Notes under the pieces: model-generated
Told to the model about the DNA's origin: nothing
The model's input: only the letters and a program-made list of their open reading frames with translations
Databases searched by the model: none
Shown: positions 16,718-26,439 of the stretch, piece after piece
Position numbering within the stretch: the stretch's first letter is position 1
Layout of the letters: every line of letters starts with the position of its first letter
Position numbers and translations under genes: made by a program
From: Clostridia bacterium
Lineage (GTDB): Bacteria > Bacillota > Clostridia > Oscillospirales > Acutalibacteraceae
NCBI GenBank assembly: GCA_017516745.1
Contig: JAFXBF010000011.1
Coordinates: 62,001-126,000 of the forward strand
Direction: 5' to 3'
DNA length: 64,000 bases

Positions 16718-17593
16718 TTAATCCATTCCGAGATATTCTTCGAGCGTTACGCCTTGTGCCTTGATTTCCTTAGCAACGTCAACGCCTACATAGCGCCAGT
16801 GCCAGGGCTCATAGGTTACCATTGTGATATCCTGAGTGTCCTCTTCATAGCGGAGTATAAAGCCGTAATCGGCTGCGTTTTCGCTCAGCCAACGGAAGGC
16901 ATCGGTGTTTGCAAAGTTTTCGTCAAGCGTGTAGTTGCCGTTTGTGCCGAAATCCATTGCAAGTCCTGCGTTGTGCTCGCTTGTGCCGGGCATAAGCACT
17001 ATCTTTGCGGCAAGGCGTGTAGCCTCCGCTTTAGAATAGCCGAGGGAAGAATAATAATCAATCTTGCGAGTGAAGTTAGTCTTCTGTCTCGAAAGGCTTC
17101 TGTAGCCCGAAACGGGAATAAGGGAAATTCCGTCAGCTTCTGCTGCGGCCACCATTTTGTTGTAGTGGGGTACAACACGGTGGTCGAGTGACTGACCGCC
17201 GCCCTTGATTTCAGCCGTCTGCACGGTGTAATCGGTGGGCAGGATATATTTCTGGTTAACAAGCAGAAGATTCCATTTTTCATTGTCAACAACCGCAACC
17301 GACGGGTTGAAGCCTGCATAGGCGTATTCGTATTCACCGCCCATGGTCTCAGGCTCCTTTGTCGTGGTTTCAGCTTGGGTAGTTGTTTCGGTTTCGGAAA
17401 CAACTTCGGTTGTTGAGTCGTTTTCCGTGCCCGGCTCATCGGATGATGTGTCGGACTCTGCGGAGTTTTCTGTTGTATTCTGTGTGGTGGTTTCAGGCTC
17501 TTTGCTGTCCATACCTACGGTAATATAGGCTATGCTCAAGAGAGCCACGAATATGCAAAGACCTGCAAGAAGTATGAGACGGATTCTGTTCAT
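16718..17593 (-). CDS. VanY-type D-alanyl-D-alanine carboxypeptidase, membrane anchored
   Basis: 291 aa. One N-terminal transmembrane helix (about 5-27), a Thr/Glu-rich linker to about residue 85, then a LAS-family zinc peptidase domain: SGYRSLSRQK near 162, SEHNAGLAMDFG near 205 (His and Asp zinc ligands) and EPWHWRYVG near 268 (catalytic Glu/His). It trims the terminal D-Ala of peptidoglycan stem peptides outside the membrane. Vancomycin resistance is not implied; no vanHAX genes are present. Confidence 0.93.
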   Translation of the reverse strand: MNRIRLILLAGLCIFVALLSIAYITVGMDSKEPETTTQNTTENSAESDTSSDEPGTENDSTTEVVSETETTTQAETTTKEPETMGGEYEYAYAGFNPSVAVVDNEKWNLLLVNQKYILPTDYTVQTAEIKGGGQSLDHRVVPHYNKMVAAAEADGISLIPVSGYRSLSRQKTNFTRKIDYYSSLGYSKAEATRLAAKIVLMPGTSEHNAGLAMDFGTNGNYTLDENFANTDAFRWLSENAADYGFILRYEEDTQDITMVTYEPWHWRYVGVDVAKEIKAQGVTLEEYLGMD

Positions 17594-17616
17594 TCGCTCA
17601 TAACCTTTCTTTTATT

Positions 17617-19146
<1,530 letters not shown>

Positions 19147-19168
19147 TTAATTAAAATTATTAAACTAA

Positions 19169-19197
19169 ATTATAACAAGGCGAGAGAAAAATATCAA
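19169..19197 (-). promoter_or_regulatory. guaB promoter
   Basis: On the minus strand TTGATA (19192-19197), 17-bp spacer, TATAAT (19169-19174). Confidence 0.75.
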
Positions 19198-19262
19198 TAT
19201 ATTATGAATAAAAAAACTATAGAAAAATTTACCTTTTTCTGCTGTCGGATTTGTTGAAAAAA

Positions 19263-19853
19263 TCAATAATAGCGGTGGAGTGCAACTACCTTGCCGAGAA
19301 TGGCAACCTCGTCGACAATAATCGGCTCGTACGCATCGTTTTCGGGCTGAAGTCTGAAATGGCCGTTTTCCTTGTAAAAGGTCTTGACCGTGGCTTCATC
19401 GCCGACAAGTGCAACTATAATTTCGCCGTTGCGTGCAACGGGAGTTCTTTCGACAACAACAAGGTCGCCGTCGTGAATGCCTGCATTGAGCATACTTTCG
19501 CCTCGTACACGAAGGGCAAAGAGGGATTTGTCCTTGGAGGCAAAGCCTGCGTAGGGGAGATAGCCCTCAATCTGTTCAACGGCAAGTATGGGCGCACCTG
19601 CGGTAACGGTACCGAGAATGGGCACCTGCTTGATGTTGGAAAGGTCCTCCTGACCGACTATGCGGATAGAGCGTTTGAGAAGCGGGTCACGGGAAATGAA
19701 GCCCTCGTTTTCAAGAGCATCAAGCGAAGCCTGAACGGACGAGGTCGATTTGAGACCGACATGAGCACCGATTTCCCTTATAGAAGGGGGAACGCCGTCC
19801 TGAAGGCGCTCAAGTAAAAAGTTGTATATTTTTTGCTGAGTTTCGTTTAACAT
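19263..19853 (-). CDS. lexA: LexA repressor
   Basis: 196 aa. Represses SOS genes until RecA filaments trigger self-cleavage. N-terminal winged HTH (about 1-65; PPSIREIGAHVGLKSTSSVQASLDAL), cleavage site VTAGAP (Ala85-Gly86), catalytic Ser120 in RGESM and Lys157 in ATVKTF. The ATG at 19853 is chosen because AGGAGG lies 9 bp before it; an in-frame extension upstream would run through the operator region. Two LexA-box-like sites in its promoter indicate autoregulation. Confidence 0.97.
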   Translation of the reverse strand: MLNETQQKIYNFLLERLQDGVPPSIREIGAHVGLKSTSSVQASLDALENEGFISRDPLLKRSIRIVGQEDLSNIKQVPILGTVTAGAPILAVEQIEGYLPYAGFASKDKSLFALRVRGESMLNAGIHDGDLVVVERTPVARNGEIIVALVGDEATVKTFYKENGHFRLQPENDAYEPIIVDEVAILGKVVALHRYY

Positions 19854-19906
19854 AAGTACATCCTCCTGAAGATGTTTAAAACACCCTGTTTTGAGCAAAA
19901 GCCGGC

Positions 19907-19920
19907 AGCACATATGTTCT
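19907..19920. promoter_or_regulatory. LexA box 1 at lexA
   Basis: AGCACATATGTTCT resembles the Gram-positive SOS box (CGAAC-N4-GTTCG type). It lies just downstream of the lexA -10 box. Confidence 0.7.
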
Positions 19921-19929
19921 GCTGAAACG

Positions 19930-19958
19930 ATTATAGCACATCTTTTTACAAAAAGCAA
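19930..19958 (-). promoter_or_regulatory. lexA promoter
   Basis: On the minus strand TTGCTT (19953-19958), 17-bp spacer, TATAAT (19930-19935), flanked on both sides by LexA-box-like sequences. Confidence 0.75.
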
Positions 19959-19970
19959 ACATTTGTTTGC
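19955..19970. promoter_or_regulatory. LexA box 2 at lexA
   Basis: GCAAACATTTGTTTGC, an inverted repeat similar to the SOS box, overlapping the lexA -35 element. Confidence 0.6.
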
Positions 19971-20140
19971 AAAATTTCAAAAAAATTTTTTATTGCTGAA
20001 ATAACAAAGGAAAAACACATTATGTTTACAGTTTGTTCATTGTACACGCAAACAAGCCTGCTATTATGAAAATGCACCCGGAAAATGAGCCGCAACGTTT
20101 TCCGAACGGTGTGTTTTTACCCCCTCAAATTTGTGAAAAG

Positions 20141-20170
20141 GACATCCTGTGTTATGCAGGGTGTCTTTTT
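20141..20170 (+). terminator. Terminator without an assigned upstream gene
   Basis: GACATCCTG at 20141-20149 pairs with CAGGGTGTC at 20157-20165, then TTTTT. The 19971-20140 stretch before it has no convincing gene on the plus strand (only a possible 15-codon ORF at 20022-20069 preceded by AAAGGA), so a small RNA or micro-ORF divergent from lexA is possible. I see nothing else in the 19854-20245 gap beyond the lexA control region and the promoter at 20181. Confidence 0.65.
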
Positions 20171-20180
20171 CTTTGGGTCT

Positions 20181-20210
20181 GTATAAATAAAATTTATCTC
20201 TCCAATAATA
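20181..20210 (+). promoter_or_regulatory. Possible forespore-type promoter for the M23 gene
   Basis: GTATA at 20181-20185, 15-bp spacer, TCCAATAATA at 20201-20210. The -35 and the A-rich part of the -10 agree with the SigF/SigG consensus, but the GG of a SigF -10 is missing. Tentative. Confidence 0.35.
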
Positions 20211-20245
20211 GTGTTACGCAAACAGCATTACGGAGGGATAAATTT

Positions 20246-20941
20246 ATGGATTTTGAATTCAAGAAAACAAGCAAAAATACATTGGGCAGGCTCGGTCTTT
20301 ACACGCTTTTGCTGCTGTGCATAACGGCGCTCGGAATAGGCTCCTATGCCGCAATGAAAAGGTCTTTCGGCGCTCCCGAAGCATCTACCACGGTTGACTG
20401 GGACAATCAGGGCGGCACGCTTGAAGCGGATAAGCCCGAAAAGAAAATCACCGTTGAGCAGACAACAACGGCAGCCTTTACAACCGAACAGGCAACAACC
20501 GTGAAAGCGGAAGAAAACCTGCCGTTTACGGGCAAATTCACACTGCCTCTGGGCACGGATATTCTTAAAGATTATTCGCACGGCGAAATGGTAAGCTCAA
20601 AAACAATGGGCGATTGGCGTGTGCACAACGGCATTGATTTTACAGGCGGTGAAAATTCGCAGGTGCTTGCTATCCAGAGCGGTACGGTAAAGGATGTCTA
20701 CACAGACGAAATGTGGGGCACGGTGGTTGAAATTGACCACGGCAACACAATGGTTGCAAAATACTGCGGACTTAAAGAGGGCACAACGCCGAAAAAGGGT
20801 GCAACGGTTAAAAACGGACAGGAGATAGGCGAGCTTGCCTCGATTCCCGTTGAAGCTGCGGACGGATTGCATCTCCACCTTGAAATAACCGTAAACGGCA
20901 GCATTGTTGACCCACTTGCGGCAATAAATCGGGCACAATAA
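20246..20941 (+). CDS. Membrane-anchored M23 (LytM) peptidase, SpoIIQ-like
   Basis: 231 aa. One transmembrane helix (about 17-36), a Thr/Glu-rich linker (45-95), then an M23 domain with GDWRVHNGIDF (His near 127 and Asp near 131) and HLHLE near 208, so all zinc ligands appear present. M23 enzymes cut peptidoglycan cross-bridges. The GDWRxHNGxD wording and single-TM layout resemble clostridial SpoIIQ, which acts at the forespore membrane during engulfment; this assignment is probable, not certain. The start at 20246 follows CGGAGGG; the longer upstream ORF runs through a terminator and is rejected. Confidence 0.85.
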   Translation: MDFEFKKTSKNTLGRLGLYTLLLLCITALGIGSYAAMKRSFGAPEASTTVDWDNQGGTLEADKPEKKITVEQTTTAAFTTEQATTVKAEENLPFTGKFTLPLGTDILKDYSHGEMVSSKTMGDWRVHNGIDFTGGENSQVLAIQSGTVKDVYTDEMWGTVVEIDHGNTMVAKYCGLKEGTTPKKGATVKNGQEIGELASIPVEAADGLHLHLEITVNGSIVDPLAAINRAQ

Positions 20942-20960
20942 ATTACAGTTTATCAAACAA

Positions 20961-20988
20961 AAAATGCACGGGACAGACCGTGCATTTT
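20961..20988. terminator. Bidirectional terminator between M23 and GH3 genes
   Basis: AAAATGCACGG pairs with CCGTGCATTTT, T run on the plus side, A run on the other. Confidence 0.88.
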
Positions 20989-21000
20989 TTATACATATCT

Positions 21001-23376
21001 TTATGCCAATTTAAGGAACATACCGAGTATTCTGCTGACACACAGCTCAAGCTGTGCTCTGCTTAATTCGCCCTTGTCGTAGGCGGCTTTAAGGTCTTCG
21101 GGGTAGCCGCAGTGCATCTTCAGGTCGTTGCCTGCCCAGACTTCTTTGACGGGGTCGTTCTTTACACCCCAGTCGGTAACTACCATGCCCTTATAGCCCC
21201 ATTCGTTACGGAGTATTCCCGTGAGAAGCTCCCAGCTTTCCGAGGTGTGCTGGCCGTTGATAAGGTTATACGAGGACATAACGGTGTACGGGTCGGATTC
21301 TTTGACTGCTATCTCAAAGCCCTTGAGATATATTTCTCTCAACGCTCTTTCGGAAAGGCGTGAATCGCTTGCAAAACGGTTTGCCTCCTTGTTGTTACAG
21401 GCAAAGTGCTTCATTGAAACGGCAACCCTGTTGGACTGAACGCCTCTGATATCTGCCGCCGCACATTTACCTGCTACAAGCGGGTCTTCGGAATAGTATT
21501 CAAAGTTTCTGCCGCAAAGCGGGTCACGGTGAATGTTGAGTGCAGGTGCAAGCCATATACCCATATTGTTTTCTTTAAGCTCTGCACCGCCTGCCTGACC
21601 GACCTTGAAAATGATGTCGGTGTTCCACGTGCAGGCAAGAAGCGTTGCGCACGGCCAGGCGGTTGTGGGAATGCCCGTGCAGGGCTCAATTCTGATGCCT
21701 GCAGGGCCGTCTGCCGTGGGTACGGCAGGAACGCCCAGACGCTTTATCGGGCCGAAGCAGCCCGTATTTGCAACACCCGTGGGCGGCTGACCGCCGACAA
21801 AATCCATAAGCTCTTCAAGGGTGAGCTGTGCCACAAATTCGTCAAGGCTGATTTCTTCGCCGACCTTGTCAAACATTACTTCGCTTTCGGGTGCAGCAGC
21901 GCCTGTAGGCTCAACCTCGCCGTAGTAATAGCTTTCTTCGCCCATAGGCAGATTTTCAAAGCTGCCGTCGGAAAGCATACGCTTCTCTAACTTGAACGGC
22001 TTGCACCACTGTGTGAGCTGTTCAATGACCGTGTCTTCTTTTACTTCATATTCAAATGTGAGCTTTTCAGCTTCTCTTACGTTTTTGCCGAGGTAGAATT
22101 CGTACTTGCCTTTTTCAAGCACATAGGCGGATTTTTGTATTTTGCCAAGGTCGTCAAAGCTTGCCATGAAGCTTACATCAAAGGTGAGTGCAAGAGTCTC
22201 GGCTTCACCGGGTGCAAGGAGCTTTGTTTTGGCATAGGCCGCAAGCTCTCTTGAGGGCTTGCCGAGCTTGCCCTGAGGCGCAGAGTAGTAAAGCTGGACA
22301 ACCTCTTTGCCTGCAATACTACCGGTGTTTGTAACGGTTACGGCGGCTGTGATTTTGCCGTCAGCCTCACCGCAGAGCTTGCCTGTCAGCGAAAAATCGG
22401 TGTAGGAAAGACCGAAGCCGAAGGGGTAGCGCACCTTTTCCTTTGCGCCGGGTATCGTTTCAAAATAGCGGTAGCCGACATAGATATCGTCGGAATAGTC
22501 AACGTGGTCAAAGCATTCCCAGAAATCTTCCTTGCAGGGGTATGCATCATAGGATTTTGCAATTGTGTCCGCCATTCTGCCCGAGGGATTAACATCGCCG
22601 CAGAGTATGTCGGCAATTGCGCTGCCGCCTTCCATACCGCCCTGCCATGCGAAAACAACACCCTTTACGTTTTCATTTTCGGCAAAGTATTCGCAGTCAA
22701 TTACTGCACCCGAGTTTATAACGATAATAACCTTTTTGAACAGCTTGCCTGCCGTGTCAATAAGGTTCTTTTCAAGGTCGGAAAGGTAGTAGTCCTCACC
22801 CTGCGGTCTGCGGTCAACACCCTCTGCGGAAAAGCGGCTGATTGTAATAACTGCCGTGTCGGCATTGTCTGCGGCTGCTTTGATTATGTCGTAGGGTACT
22901 TCCGCTTCTTTGACGTGCATAGCCGCAAAGGTGTCGTAGGTCATATCGTCACGCTCTGTGCAGAACTCCATATTGTTGACTATATCCCAGCGTGCATTAA
23001 TCTGCTCCTGCGTAAGTACGTTTACGCTTTCTCTTTCAACATACTCTCTGTAAAACTCAACAAGAGGCTTGTAAACCCAAACCTTGCCCTGTTCTTCTTT
23101 TTCGTTGAAGCCGTCTGCAATGTTGCAGATGTACGGGCAGTGCACGTCGCCGCTACCGCCGCCACCCTTTATGTATTCAATGGTTGCCTTGCCGAAAAGT
23201 GCAACCCTTTCACCCTTTTTAAGGGGCAGAGCGTTGCCTTCGTTCTTAAGCAAAACGATACCCTCTGTTGCCGCCTCACGGGAGAGGTTGATGTGCTTTA
23301 AAGAAGCCGTAACACAGCGTCCGTCCTCACCGAGCGGAATACAGGGCTGATATTTAAACCTTGCAAATTTATCCAT
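21001..23376 (-). CDS. Glycoside hydrolase family 3 beta-glucosidase with swapped domain order
   Basis: 791 aa, no signal peptide, so probably cytoplasmic hydrolysis of imported beta-glucosides. The order is reversed relative to ordinary GH3: the alpha/beta sandwich domain comes first (REAATEGIVLLKNEGNALPL near 35-55 to about 340), then a fibronectin-III-like domain (KEVVQLYYSAP near 350), then the TIM barrel (from about 520; ADGPAGIR near 555) with the nucleophile motif VVTDWG at Asp735. Such permuted GH3 enzymes are known from Ruminococcus albus and Butyrivibrio. The start at 23376 follows AAAGGAA. Confidence 0.92.
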   Translation of the reverse strand: MDKFARFKYQPCIPLGEDGRCVTASLKHINLSREAATEGIVLLKNEGNALPLKKGERVALFGKATIEYIKGGGGSGDVHCPYICNIADGFNEKEEQGKVWVYKPLVEFYREYVERESVNVLTQEQINARWDIVNNMEFCTERDDMTYDTFAAMHVKEAEVPYDIIKAAADNADTAVITISRFSAEGVDRRPQGEDYYLSDLEKNLIDTAGKLFKKVIIVINSGAVIDCEYFAENENVKGVVFAWQGGMEGGSAIADILCGDVNPSGRMADTIAKSYDAYPCKEDFWECFDHVDYSDDIYVGYRYFETIPGAKEKVRYPFGFGLSYTDFSLTGKLCGEADGKITAAVTVTNTGSIAGKEVVQLYYSAPQGKLGKPSRELAAYAKTKLLAPGEAETLALTFDVSFMASFDDLGKIQKSAYVLEKGKYEFYLGKNVREAEKLTFEYEVKEDTVIEQLTQWCKPFKLEKRMLSDGSFENLPMGEESYYYGEVEPTGAAAPESEVMFDKVGEEISLDEFVAQLTLEELMDFVGGQPPTGVANTGCFGPIKRLGVPAVPTADGPAGIRIEPCTGIPTTAWPCATLLACTWNTDIIFKVGQAGGAELKENNMGIWLAPALNIHRDPLCGRNFEYYSEDPLVAGKCAAADIRGVQSNRVAVSMKHFACNNKEANRFASDSRLSERALREIYLKGFEIAVKESDPYTVMSSYNLINGQHTSESWELLTGILRNEWGYKGMVVTDWGVKNDPVKEVWAGNDLKMHCGYPEDLKAAYDKGELSRAQLELCVSRILGMFLKLA

Positions 23377-23405
23377 AGTCGATGTTCCTTTCATTTGCGT
23401 AAGAT

Positions 23406-23437
23406 GGATATTTGTAAACATTTTATAACAAATATCC
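23406..23437. promoter_or_regulatory. Candidate operator at the GH3 promoter
   Basis: Perfect 10-bp inverted repeat GGATATTTGT (23406-23415) and ACAAATATCC (23428-23437) straddling the GH3 -10 box. Confidence 0.6.
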
Positions 23438-23448
23438 GTTATCTGCAA
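23420..23448 (-). promoter_or_regulatory. GH3 gene promoter
   Basis: On the minus strand TTGCAG (23443-23448), 17-bp spacer, TAAAAT (23420-23425). Confidence 0.6.
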
Positions 23449-23455
23449 GTAGTTA

Positions 23456-23484
23456 TTGAAATCTGAAAGAAGTTTTTATATAAT
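23456..23484 (+). promoter_or_regulatory. Promoter for the MFS gene
   Basis: TTGAAA at 23456-23461, 17-bp spacer, TATAAT at 23479-23484. Confidence 0.72.
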
Positions 23485-23513
23485 AAAAATGAATTTTTGT
23501 GTGAGGTGGGGAA

Positions 23514-24956
23514 ATGACTGATACAAAGCTCGAAAAAAAGCGCTTGAAGCGTGAAAGGGAAATTGCAAAGTGGCAGCGTGAAAAGCTGCGACCCAAGGGC
23601 AATACATATCTGATATATATGGTTTTCATAATATGTCTTATCTACATAACGGATGAGGTTGCCTCGCAGATAGGCACGCTTATGAAAACGGAAATAGCAA
23701 ACGACCTGTTTGCAAAATACGGTGAAAGCTCTGTCGGTCTGCTGGATATTGTCACGATGCTTGTCGTTCCTTTCCAGGCACTTGCAATTGTGTATAAGCC
23801 GCTTGCAGACCGCTTCGGCAGAAAAATGTTCCTCATTATAAATACCTTCGGTATGAGCCTTTCAATGCTGCTCATCTTCCTTTCGGACAGCATTATTGCC
23901 TACGTTCTCGGTGCGTGTATTGTTCAGTTCTTTATTCCGCACGATATGCAGGTTGTTTATATAATGGAAACAGCTCCGTCAAAGCACAGGGCAAGGATTT
24001 ATTCGGCAATAAAGTTCTTTGCAAATATGGGCGTTATGCTCATACCCTTGCTGCGCAGAATGCTTATGCACAGCGCTTCCGAGTGGCGTAATGTCTATTT
24101 CGTGCCTGCCGTGGTTGGTCTTGTTGCCTGCGGCGTTGCGCTTTTCTTTGCCCGTGAAACAGATGCGTTTATTGATTCACGCCTGAAATTCTTAAGAATG
24201 ACGGATGAAGAGCGTGCCCTCGACAAGATTAACAAAAACACTGAAAACGCTCAGGGCGGTGTTATCCCTGCGCTTAAATTTGCCTTTAAGCACAAGCAGC
24301 TGCGCTGGCTTTATATTGTCGGCGCAATTGCAAATGTGGGCTTTATCACAACAATCAACTACCAGGTTATTCTTTCCTACGGCTATGCACAAAGCTATAT
24401 TGATTCGGGTGCGTATTCATCATTTACGGATGAATTGATGAATATTGTAAGCATAGGCCCCGTCACAACTGCGCTGTTTATGTTTCCTGTAGGCTCTGCT
24501 GTGGCACAGGTTATTATGGGCTTTATTTCCGACTCGAAGGGCAGAAAGGCCGCCGCTATGGTTACCGCCTTCAACTGTCTGCTTGCCTTTATAGGCTTCA
24601 GCGTAGGTGCAAAGCTTGCGTGGCCGCCTTATCTTGTCGGCTTCCTTTGCGGTGCTTGTATAGGCAGCTTCTATTCCTCAAACGACGTTATAATTATGAT
24701 GATAGGCGAGTCAGCTCCGACCAACCTGCGCTCGTCAATTATGTCGGCAGAGTTTGTCGTTGTCGGTGCAGGCGTTGTCGTTTCCTACGGTGTCAGCCTG
24801 CCGCTTATCACCCTGCTCGGTAACAGCTTTATGGGTGTAGTCGCTTTTGCCCTCACCGTGCCCGGTTTTGTCGGTGCACTTATCACAATGGCATTAAAAA
24901 CACACGACACAAAGGGCATAGACCTCGACAAAGTTACAGGTGCTGAATGGGATTGA
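23514..24956 (+). CDS. Major facilitator superfamily transporter
   Basis: 480 aa, about 12 transmembrane helices in two halves. The MFS loop motif appears as KPLADRFGRKMFL near residue 100 and a second form SDSKGRKAAAM near 342. A long basic cytoplasmic N-terminus (KLEKKRLKREREIAKWQREKLRPK) is unusual. Divergent from the GH3 beta-glucosidase across a shared 137-bp control region, it may import the glucoside substrate of that enzyme; substrate is inference. Confidence 0.88.
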   Translation: MTDTKLEKKRLKREREIAKWQREKLRPKGNTYLIYMVFIICLIYITDEVASQIGTLMKTEIANDLFAKYGESSVGLLDIVTMLVVPFQALAIVYKPLADRFGRKMFLIINTFGMSLSMLLIFLSDSIIAYVLGACIVQFFIPHDMQVVYIMETAPSKHRARIYSAIKFFANMGVMLIPLLRRMLMHSASEWRNVYFVPAVVGLVACGVALFFARETDAFIDSRLKFLRMTDEERALDKINKNTENAQGGVIPALKFAFKHKQLRWLYIVGAIANVGFITTINYQVILSYGYAQSYIDSGAYSSFTDELMNIVSIGPVTTALFMFPVGSAVAQVIMGFISDSKGRKAAAMVTAFNCLLAFIGFSVGAKLAWPPYLVGFLCGACIGSFYSSNDVIIMMIGESAPTNLRSSIMSAEFVVVGAGVVVSYGVSLPLITLLGNSFMGVVAFALTVPGFVGALITMALKTHDTKGIDLDKVTGAEWD

Positions 24957-25023
24957 CTTGATGGCATCTGTAAGGTTTACATACTTTACAGCGTGTATTT
25001 AATCTATGAATAAAGGGAGAAAA

Positions 25024-26430
25024 ATGGTTATGAAAAAATACGATATTCTTGTTATCGGCGCTTCCACAACGGGCTGCTGGTTTGCACAGAAAATGGCTGA
25101 AAACGGCTTCAGAACACTGGTTATTGAGAAGGAACAGCCTGACGATGTTTCCCGCTCCTACGACATTTTCCATATGGGTCAGGGCGAAATGGAGCAGTTC
25201 GGCCTTGAGGTGCCCGAAGAGGGCGATTCTGTAAGGGAGTTCCGCTTTACAGGCTCTCCTATGATATCTCCCTACGGAGAATACCGCAAGTCTGCCGGAA
25301 ATCTGCCCGTAATCGGTCTGCACAAGCACGACTACATTATGAAAATGGCTGAAAAGGCAAAAAAGAGCGGTGCAAAAATCCTATACGGCGCAAAATTCAC
25401 AAAGCTGCTGTACGATGAAAAGGGCAGGGTAATCGGCTGTGAATACGAAACGGGGGAAGGTACACAGCAGGCATACGCAAGGATAGTTTCCGACTGCTCG
25501 GGTATCCCTTCCGTTGCAAGAACAACCCTTCCCGACACATCTGCGGTTGATAATTTTAAGCTCACGCCGATTGATATTTTTTATGTTGTTCTTTACTATG
25601 TCGAATACATCGACAAAAACATAAATCCCCGTGACCTTGACGGCTTCTTTATGCAGTACAAATCCTGGTCTGCACCTGCCGGCGAGGGGTACGATGCAAT
25701 TCTCGGCATCGGCGGCAGTTATTCCTACGCTTACTCCGAGGAAGTATTCGACACACAGTTTATGAAGAATGTTGCCTTCCCCGAATACAGGGTCAAGAAG
25801 GTTGAAAAGGGTATGACTCCCTGGCACCGTTCGCTTTATTCCTTTGTTGATGACGGATTCATTGCTATGGGCGATGCCGCCTGCCTGACAAAGCCCACCT
25901 GCGGTGAGGGCTGCACATCCTCGCTTGTTCAGGCTGAGATTGCCGTTGAGGTTATTTCACAGCTTCTCAAGTACAGCGATTTTCTCACCAAGGAAAAAAT
26001 GTGGAGCATCAACTCCCGTTATATGAAGGCACAGGGCAAGGATTTCGATTCAATGCGTCCGCTTCTTATGGGTCTTGTTTCGATGAGTTTTGATGAGGCT
26101 GAGTATTTGTTTGAAAACGATGTTATTTTCAGCGATAAAATTCTCGGCGGTATGGACGATGGTCTTGTAATCGGCGCAAAAGATGTTGCCGATATGGTTA
26201 AGGGCGTTACAAAGGGCATAGCAAAGAAAAAGTTCCGTGCCGAAACACTCGGTAAAATCGTCAGGGGTCTTATGAATATGATTAAGGTGGGCACGCTTTA
26301 CGATGCTTACCCTGAAACACCCGACGGCTTTGAAGAGTGGAAGGCAAAGGCAGACAAACTCTGGGCTCAAATCGGCACTCTTGCCAATACCTGTGACCCC
26401 GAAATCAAAGCTAAACTTGGTATAGAATAA
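25024..26430 (+). CDS. FAD-dependent oxidoreductase, FixC/geranylgeranyl-reductase-like
   Basis: About 468 aa. N-terminal dinucleotide-binding fold DILVIGASTTGCWFAQKMAENG...VIEK (residues ~6-38) and the second FAD motif GFIAMGDAACLTKPTCGEGCTSSLVQA near 283-310, as in the FixC/GGR flavoprotein family that reduces isoprenoid or quinone-like substrates. ATG 25024 is taken because GGGAGAAAAATG matches spacing used elsewhere here; ATG 25030 is an alternative. It lies about 65 bp after the MFS gene and 9 bp before a phosphoesterase gene, suggesting one transcript. Confidence 0.82.
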   Translation: MVMKKYDILVIGASTTGCWFAQKMAENGFRTLVIEKEQPDDVSRSYDIFHMGQGEMEQFGLEVPEEGDSVREFRFTGSPMISPYGEYRKSAGNLPVIGLHKHDYIMKMAEKAKKSGAKILYGAKFTKLLYDEKGRVIGCEYETGEGTQQAYARIVSDCSGIPSVARTTLPDTSAVDNFKLTPIDIFYVVLYYVEYIDKNINPRDLDGFFMQYKSWSAPAGEGYDAILGIGGSYSYAYSEEVFDTQFMKNVAFPEYRVKKVEKGMTPWHRSLYSFVDDGFIAMGDAACLTKPTCGEGCTSSLVQAEIAVEVISQLLKYSDFLTKEKMWSINSRYMKAQGKDFDSMRPLLMGLVSMSFDEAEYLFENDVIFSDKILGGMDDGLVIGAKDVADMVKGVTKGIAKKKFRAETLGKIVRGLMNMIKVGTLYDAYPETPDGFEEWKAKADKLWAQIGTLANTCDPEIKAKLGIE

Positions 26431-26439
26431 GGAAAAATT

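Noticed and set aside
20033-20245. N-terminal extension of the M23 peptidase from a TTG at 20033
   Set aside because: The extension would run through a terminator hairpin, has no ribosome site, and hides the normal membrane anchor; ATG 20246 has CGGAGGG.
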